The notes under the pieces are model-generated. The model was not told where the DNA came from and searched no databases. It saw only the letters and a list, made by a program, of their open reading frames with translations. Made by a program: the position numbers and the translations under genes. DNA of 64,000 bases, from contig OW387141.1 of assembly GCA_936440205.1 (NCBI GenBank), forward strand, positions 48,617,307 to 48,681,306. The letters run 5' to 3'. This DNA comes from Lepidonotus clava. Lineage: Eukaryota > Annelida > Polychaeta > Phyllodocida > Polynoidae. Shown piece after piece: positions 57,835-64,000 of the stretch; position 1 is the stretch's first letter, and every line of letters begins with the position of its first letter.

Positions 57835-58475
57835 CACTACCCCTGGGACAACTACTCTGGGGACAACTACCTCCTGGGACAACTACCCCTTAAGAATATT
57901 ACCCCCTAGGACTATTACCCCCATAGGACAACTACCCCTCGGGCAATTACCCCTTAGGACAACTACCCCTTAGGACAATTCTCTCTTTGGATGGTACAAC
58001 TACCCATATAGGACAACTACTCCTATAGGACAACTACCCCTCTAGATAGGACAATTACCCGTTTAGGAAAATTATCCCTTCAGATAGGACAACTACCCCC
58101 GATGGTAGGACAATTACCCCTTTGATAGGACAACTACCACTATAATAGGACAACCACCACCCTTGATAGGACAATTACCCCTTTTAGTAGGACAACTACC
58201 CCCATTGATAAAACAACTACACCCATTGGTAGGACAATCAATCCTATGATGAGACAATTTCCCTCCTTCTCTGGACACCCAGGGCAGCTCCCCATGGCCT
58301 TCCCCCTCTGCTGCTCAGCCCTGGACACCCAGGGCAGGTCCTACCAATGGGGGTAGTTGTCCTACCCATGGGGGTAATTGTCCTATCAAGGGGGTAGTTG
58401 TCCTATTATAGGGGTAATTGTCCTACCATTGGGGGTAGTTGTCCTATTTATAGGAGTAATTGTCCTAAAGAGGTA
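57835..58475. repeat. Inverted minisatellite (ggacaactaccccNN units on both strands)
   Basis: From 57,835 to about 58,260 some 20 units of ggacaactacccctnnnata run in one direction. From about 58,340 to 58,475 the same unit runs reversed (ggggtagttgtcctacc). The centre (58,265-58,340) carries two copies of ctggacacccagggcag around a short C-rich core. The arms can pair into a very long hairpin. Confidence 0.9.
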
Positions 58476-58485
58476 ATTGTAAGGT

Positions 58486-58679
58486 AATAAGCCCATCCTA
58501 CATTGGGTATATCCTGGGGTTGGACAAGGGTTGGACAAAATAGACATATAAAGCCATCCCTATCTCCAGGACCTGGGATTACTTAAATAGCAACTCTCTT
58601 CAGGGAATAAGTACGGAAGCAATTTTGATAATATTTCATGGCAAACTTTATTGTTGGAATAAACTGGGATAGGATTATT
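58486..58679. mobile_element. MITE, AATAAGCCCATCCCA family, copy 3 (internally deleted)
   Basis: It has the same ends as the copies at 25.4 and 38.6 kb (aataagcccatcc; right end aaactgggataggattatt) but only 194 bp. The middle 250 bp are missing. It sits against the inverted minisatellite. Confidence 0.82.
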
Positions 58680-58846
58680 GCACATCTAATAAACTGGAAA
58701 ATGTGCAGCTATACAGCAACAGAGAAATGCTATACCCTTTCATGCTATTGAAGGGAGACCAGCTCTACCAAGTGTATTGCAGGATATAGATGTTCAGATG
58801 GAATAAGGCTCTACTTGGTTGTCACTGGAGAGAGCCATGGGGAAAT

Positions 58847-59487
58847 ACTTCAGTTTATACACTCTTCACTTCCCAGTCCTTGTTCTTTCTGGAAGTCAAT
58901 GTGCTTATTATGAATCTACTATGCTATAGATCATTACAGCAAATAGCGATCAATGGACATATTAAGTTTTGAAGCGTAATAGTAACGGGTATCGTCAATT
59001 ATTTGCATACCTGTAATGAATAAAAAAGCATAGCGCTCTCAGAGACCTTACCTGATATTATCTTGTCAACGTGTTGGTCAATGGGCTGCAATGAAGATAG
59101 GAACTCGAGTTAATTTATGGAGCACCCGGGAAAACACATCTTGAAATTATTCCAACAATAAAGTTTGCCATGAAATATTATCACTTCAGTTTATACACTC
59201 TTCACTTCCCAGTCCTTGTTCTTTCTGGAAGTCAATGTGCTTATTATGAATCTACTATGCTATAGATCATTACAGCAAATAGCGATCAATGGACATAATT
59301 AAGTTTTGAAGCGTAATAGTAACGGGTATCGTCAATTATTTGCATACCTGTAATGAATAAAAAAGCATAGCGCTCTCAGAGACCTTACCTGATATTATCT
59401 TGTCGACGTGTTGGTCAATGGGCTGCAATGAAGATAGGAACTCGAGTTAATTTATGGAGCACCCGGGAAAACACATCTTGAAATTGT
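58847..59487. repeat. Nearly identical 302-bp direct duplication with an inverted 35-bp spacer
   Basis: 58,847-59,148 and 59,184-59,487 differ at only a couple of positions (an added a in acataattaag, gtcgacg for gtcaacg). The 35 bases between (59,149-59,183) are the exact reverse complement of 58,626-58,660, which lies inside the neighbouring MITE copy. Confidence 0.95.
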
Positions 59488-59842
59488 AATAATAACATAT
59501 ATACTAAATGTAGAGAAATATGAGACAATGTTCCCTAAAGTATTCATGTGAGTTCAACGTGGAACATGCATAGCAGTAAATTCTAAATCCCATCTCATAA
59601 TCAGGTCAAGAGCAACAACAAAAGCTATTATATGCTCTAGTATTGACTACTATAATAATGTTTTCTATGTGTAAAAAAGCAAATTATAGTAATGTAGTAG
59701 TTTATGTTGTGGCTGGAGGATGGGGGAGGACTGGATAAAACCAACCCATCACCAGGATAAATAAAACTGTTTAAAAAAATACCTGTTTTCCCTCAAGTTT
59801 GTATTATAGCTTAGTTATATACGGTCTCCATATTTTGCTTGA
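59488..59842. other. No gene seen
   Basis: AT-rich unique sequence. Confidence 0.4.
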
Positions 59843-60382
59843 ACCGTAGTGAAACTGGGAGACAATGAAGAGGATGGAGAAGATCATGAAAGCAGCGATG
59901 ACGACAGCGGTGACAATGAAAATTAGAATGACAACAATGAAAATGACCAAGAGGAGGGTACTGATGAAGATGGCAATGAGAATGACGACTCTGTAAATAC
60001 CCAAGATGTTGTTATTGACGAAGATGGCAATGAGGATGACAACACTGAAAATGACCAAGATGACAGTGCTGTCGAGGATGACAGCGCAGATGTCAACCCT
60101 GAAAATACCCAAGATGACGTTATTAATGACGATGGCAATAAGGATGACAACACTGAAAATGACCAAGATAACAGTGCTGTTGAGGATGACAGTGCGGATG
60201 TCGACCCTGAAAATATCTGAAATGACGTTACTGCCGAAGATGGCAATGAGGATGACAACACGGAAAATGACCAAGATGACAGTGCTGTTGAGGATGAGAA
60301 CAAGGATCACGACCCTGACAGTAACCAAGATGACAGTACTGATGAGGATGATAGCCAGGATGGTCTTAAAGCACTGACCTAG
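59843..60382 (+). pseudogene. Acidic Asp/Glu/Asn-rich repeat coding region, probably a decayed exon
   Basis: The plus-strand frame reads EEDGEDHESSDDDSGDNEN and then repeats of EDGNEDDNTENDQDDSAVED with variants, ending DEDDSQDGLKALT and TAG at 60,380-60,382. Repeat starts at 59,966, 60,020, 60,128 and 60,236 are spaced 54, 108 and 108 bases, all multiples of three. Differences between repeats are often at third positions (gtc/gtt, agc/agt, gca/gcg, act/acg), as expected for coding. In-frame stops at 59,924 (TAG) and 60,218 (TGA) argue that it is now dead, or that splicing avoids them. Very acidic repeats of this kind occur in calcium-binding secreted matrix proteins. The hydrophobic 200-codon minus-strand frame is its mirror and probably not a gene. 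Confidence 0.4.
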
Positions 60383-61324
60383 TGACTGAACTGACCAAAT
60401 TGTCAAGTTGAGGGAATTGAGTTTGGGTGGGTGAATGGAAATCTAGGCAATGTGACAAATAAGGTTCAACTGGAATCAGTGTCAAATACCATTGTCAAAT
60501 AAAAGCTGTGACAGATGTCTTGCTAAATTGGCCAACATTGAATGAGACACGAAGGCTGGACATCTAGCAGATGGCCTGCATACTAAGTGTGGTGTTTTCT
60601 TTTGGGAAACATTGCTTTTTAATCAAATGTAAAGTTGTCATGCAAAACATTGTTTTGGCATGGAACCAGGTATAACCAGAAGAGCAAAATCGTCCTCACT
60701 TGGGCTATTGTTGAGTTACTATGTTGTACTACCCTGATTTGGTTTGTAGCAACCAAACTGGTTTGCAGTGGGCAAACAAAGTGTTTTTAGGCAGCAATAT
60801 TGTTTTTAAGTAGGAAAACCTCATTGATTCCAGGATGGACTTTGTTTTCTCAAACTAAATCAGATAGAGGGGAGGCAAGAAATAATGCTGATTCATCCAT
60901 TGTAACAATGGTAAACAGTTTTAGCATTAATTTTGTAATAAAACCTTTGTTGCTGGATTGTTTTTAAAATTAATATTTAGCACCCAACATTCCAAAGTAA
61001 TCAAGCCTATGTAAGATGTGGTTTGGAGATGAATTTTTCATTTACATATTGTACCATTAGGACTCTTTTCTATGATTGTTTGAATCCTGGATTACATTTT
61101 GGAATGTATCATTTCATTGGAAGTTTGCATAGTAACAGAGCGCAGAGTTATCAGATATTGTTTTGATTTTATGGCTTGGGAGACCAATGAGTATAACTTT
61201 TGTCCCTTACATCATTACTTATTCTGAAGGGATTAAGCATTAAATATATTCTACAAAATACTTTATATTATAATACAATTACATTTTATAATGTCATTAT
61301 ATAGCTAGTGGCTATAACTGTATT
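60383..61324. other. No gene seen
   Basis: AT-rich, possibly the 3' flank of the acidic region. No repeats were recognised. Confidence 0.4.
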
Positions 61325-61718
61325 TGTGACCCTCCACCGCAGAACGAGGCATAAGCTTCAGACAAGAGTTTTTGACCTTTTGGTAGATCCTTGGAGAAGA
61401 TGACATTACCTTTGTAATAGTGAAAAAATTATGTTTCTATCATTTATAGAACTTGACTGATAGAACTTATTGGACTCAACTGCATGGCAATGCAAATTTC
61501 TATTGACTACATTCATGGCAATCAGGATTACCTGTGTAATATGCATGTGAAATCAACCATTGCTATTCATTTCATAGTTAACTGAGTTGCTTAGATGTTT
61601 TTCAAGTGATTTTTGGAGAAAACTCATTTTTTAACTTTTTGACATTTTTCTCTTATTATACCACTTTCTCAGAACCTGACACAGCGACTTATGCCTCATT
61701 TAGTGGTGTGGGGTCACA
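61325..61718. mobile_element. MITE, TGTGACCCYNCACC ends
   Basis: The left end tgtgaccctccaccgcagaa then cgaggcataag, and the complement of cttatgcctcatttagtggt then gtggggtcaca, are inverted over about 31 bases. The 394-bp element has no open frame. Confidence 0.85.
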
Positions 61719-61800
61719 TTTTACTTATAACTGGCTAATGTGATGATTTATGTAATTAACTAATATCTTGGTTCACCATCCCCATTCTATATATAATATG

Positions 61801-62145
61801 GGACTGCATGAAGTAAACATCACATTAAGGTTAGACTTAAGCTTATGTTAGCCTTAGTATAAGCATATAAAATGTCACTCTTGCTATTCAGACAATTATA
61901 TAGAACAGTCATTTTGTTATGGTCAATTATACAAATATGCAGACATTGCGACAATACAAGTATTATTGGCATGACAATAATGTACAATGTTTTGTTGAAC
62001 AGACAACCTGTTCACATGCCTATATGTATATATTGACATGTCTGAATAAACACAGCAAGCTATTTCACTCAATCCTTCTGAGAGTCATGGTCTCCGTTAA
62101 TCTACCTTAATAGTATGTGGTTGGGTTAGATGGAGTGATTGCTGG
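61801..62145. repeat. Dispersed repeat, copy 1
   Basis: It aligns with 62,606-62,660 plus 63,245-63,540 (shared gcatgaagtaaa, ggttagaNttaa, aagcatataaa, gtcattttNtta, ccttctgagNgtcat). The 63-codon frame inside is lost in the second copy and is not a gene. Confidence 0.7.
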
Positions 62146-62605
62146 GGATCACCAGAGATTTGAGACAATATGTACATATGTATGCATATGAAAGAAAGTG
62201 TTATGAGAGGGTACAGAAGTTGTACCACGAGGTGAGCAGGAGGGAGGGACGGGGTGTTCGGGATACATCATTGATGTGAGGGGCAGAGGAAGGAATCAGG
62301 TCAAGGCAGTAGGCGCTGGGTATGACCATTGTCTAGCTGTCACAATGAGAACAATGCTTCATCGAACACCCCTCTCCTACCGCGGGCCGCTCAATCGACC
62401 CCAACCCACTCACACCTGCTCCATACGACTCGCTGTTATTTATTCACACCTGGGTCCTGCCACCCCACCCCCCAGGAACACAGATCTACTGGTTTTACAA
62501 TCACACCAGTTGTGATTGCTAGTATAATGTAAACAGACATGGTAGGGGCTTAAGTCCACTGGTAAATGTTATCAGTACCAGATGAATATTGTGAGAGTGA
62601 AAGAT
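62146..62605. other. No gene seen; GC-rich patch
   Basis: 62,230-62,500 is GC-richer, with a C-rich run, and no frame on it is convincing. Confidence 0.35.
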
Positions 62606-63540
62606 TGCATGAAGTAAATGTTTTATTGGGGTTAGATTTAAACCAATATAATTAACAACAATTTCAAAACTCATATAAGTATAGAAATGATGTAAGATGT
62701 GTCTAGGTTAGGTCAATCGTAAAGAATTAGCTGTGAAAACTAGAATTCCATGATGAGAGATGATGATATTTTTATTTATTTGTAAATGGACCCCATTTTT
62801 GCAGATCCACATTTATTAAATCAAGAATGGAAAACATATTCTTAATGATTTTCTATCATATTCACAATTTAAACATGGACCAGTCGTAGGCTCAAGAAAT
62901 GGATTTACATGGTTATTTAACCCTTGAGACCCCACAGATTGCGACTATGAATTGCTGTATTTCCCCAGGATTTGCATGGATTTCCCCTAGGTATTCCTTA
63001 AATTTCCATTAATTGAGGGATTTTAAATGTCCACACACCAATGACAATAAGAATTATAAACACTTGGTTTGAGGAATTGAATAGAAAATTAAATAAGCTT
63101 TTAAACAATATATTTGCCGTTTCAGTATGCTGAAAACTTATTTGAGTTTTCTCATTGGAAAAATATGGAAAAATTTAGGAAAAACGGTCACGGCCGGATT
63201 GGGGTCTAAAGGGTTAAGTTTGAAAAATTTCATTGAATTTATTGTTTATTGCTCCCTTTAAGCATATAAAGTATCACCCTAGGTATTCAGGAAACTATGC
63301 AGACAGTCATTTATTTTATCATTGTTAATTAAATGAATAAGAAGATGTACCAACAGTAACAAGTACTGTTGGTATGACAGTTATATACATTGTTCTGCTG
63401 AACAGGCAATTTATTCACATGCTTAGTGTATGAATTGGCATTTGAGAACACGGAGAACTGCTACACTCAAACCTTCTGAGGGTCATATTCTCTGTGATTG
63501 TGACCTGATTACCACAATAGGTTAGATTAGGTATGGGACA
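62606..63540. repeat. Dispersed repeat, copy 2, split by a 585-bp insert
   Basis: The two parts of the copy (62,606-62,660 and 63,245-63,540) are separated by other DNA that includes a piggyBac-type MITE. The copy is well diverged from copy 1. Confidence 0.65.
62917..63217. mobile_element. piggyBac-type MITE with TTAA ends
   Basis: It starts TTAA-cccttgagacccca and ends ttggggtctaaaggg-TTAA. TTAA on both sides plus CCCTTNAGACCCC inverted repeats is the hallmark of piggyBac-type insertions, which is established family knowledge. The 301-bp element has no open frame and needs a transposase from elsewhere. Confidence 0.85.
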
Positions 63541-64000
63541 TAATGCAAAAATAATGTGTGCATTATATTTGATTGAAGTGCAATAACCAATGTTTGAATT
63601 GTAGAACCTTCCACAATTTCCATTTTGTAGGCTTGTACTTGCCCCACAAGTACCCCAGAAGTGCCAGTTGTGTTTTAAAAAGTTGCAGCTGACCTAACTG
63701 CTAATGCAGTGGTGACCTTGCCCATTCTCAATGGCCAATACAACAAACAGTATTGATCCTAATGAGTATGTAGGGAAATATACTGAGGGTGTGAAAGCTT
63801 CTTCTGATATTGGTTGTGAGGTCAGTGATCTGTGATGTCATCAGACTGACAACACGTCTCACATCACGGGCATGAACTCTCTAGATGGCGCCATGCCTAC
63901 TGCTTACTAGTTAAGAATGGATCTAGCTGGTTCCTGTCAAAACTTATAAGCTGATGACCAGCAGATCCATAAGATTCCCACAAGACTGCAGTGAATGACC
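63541..64000. other. No gene seen to the window end
   Basis: Balanced unique sequence. Nothing could be assigned. Confidence 0.4.

Noticed and set aside
59804-60406. 200-codon minus-strand frame rich in Val/Ile repeats, looking like a membrane protein
   Set aside because: It is the mirror of the acidic plus-strand repeat in the same codon register. Asp codons read backwards give Ile/Val and no stops. Differences between repeats are silent on the plus strand and change residues on the minus strand.
1-64000. CRISPR array, operon or other prokaryotic system
   Set aside because: The tandem repeats have no unique spacers of constant length, no cas-like frames exist, and SINEs, LINEs, MITEs and splice sites point to an animal genome.

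Overview
This window reads as non-coding, repeat-packed DNA of an animal, most likely a marine invertebrate. There is no operon structure, open frames are short, and transposon relics, microsatellites and minisatellites are abundant. The 3' tail of one SINE (a run of cactcactcact type) is of a kind I associate with molluscs. That makes a mollusc my first guess, but the species cannot be fixed from this sequence and another invertebrate such as amphioxus is possible.

Layout. 1-7.5 kb: a 161-bp tandem repeat, AACGTT-rich palindromic elements, a well-formed candidate exon on the minus strand (2911-3174), and a first-exon-like ATGGCG/GTAAGG site at 4059. 7.5-14.6 kb: MITEs of several families, a GC-rich island and a 20-22 bp minisatellite. 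14.6-18.9 kb: mostly unmarked. 18.9-27.4 kb: three large minisatellites (about 74 bp with a 735-bp higher-order duplication, about 50 bp, and 44 bp) plus a SINE with a perfect target-site duplication. 27.4-43 kb: a diverged 390-bp GC-rich duplication, a perfect CTCF-type motif, a second SINE with a 12-bp target-site duplication, a 20-bp minisatellite and many MITEs. 43-53.5 kb: a candidate regulatory block, further MITEs and a decayed LINE tail. 53.5-57.7 kb: the most gene-like part, with a 126-bp candidate exon that runs into a minisatellite apparently grown from its own 3' side, a LINE copy with an intact 608-codon reverse transcriptase frame, and a cysteine-rich candidate exon on the minus strand. 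57.8-64 kb: an inverted minisatellite, a rearrangement with a templated inverted spacer, an acidic coding-like repeat, a piggyBac-type MITE and a large palindromic MITE.

The only protein frame I can assign to a known family with confidence is the LINE reverse transcriptase. The candidate host exons rest on splice sites, phase and composition read by eye, and I recognise none of their protein families. The strongest overall signal is a dense set of short non-autonomous elements, at least ten families, several with three to six copies inside this one window. No autonomous transposase for them is visible here.
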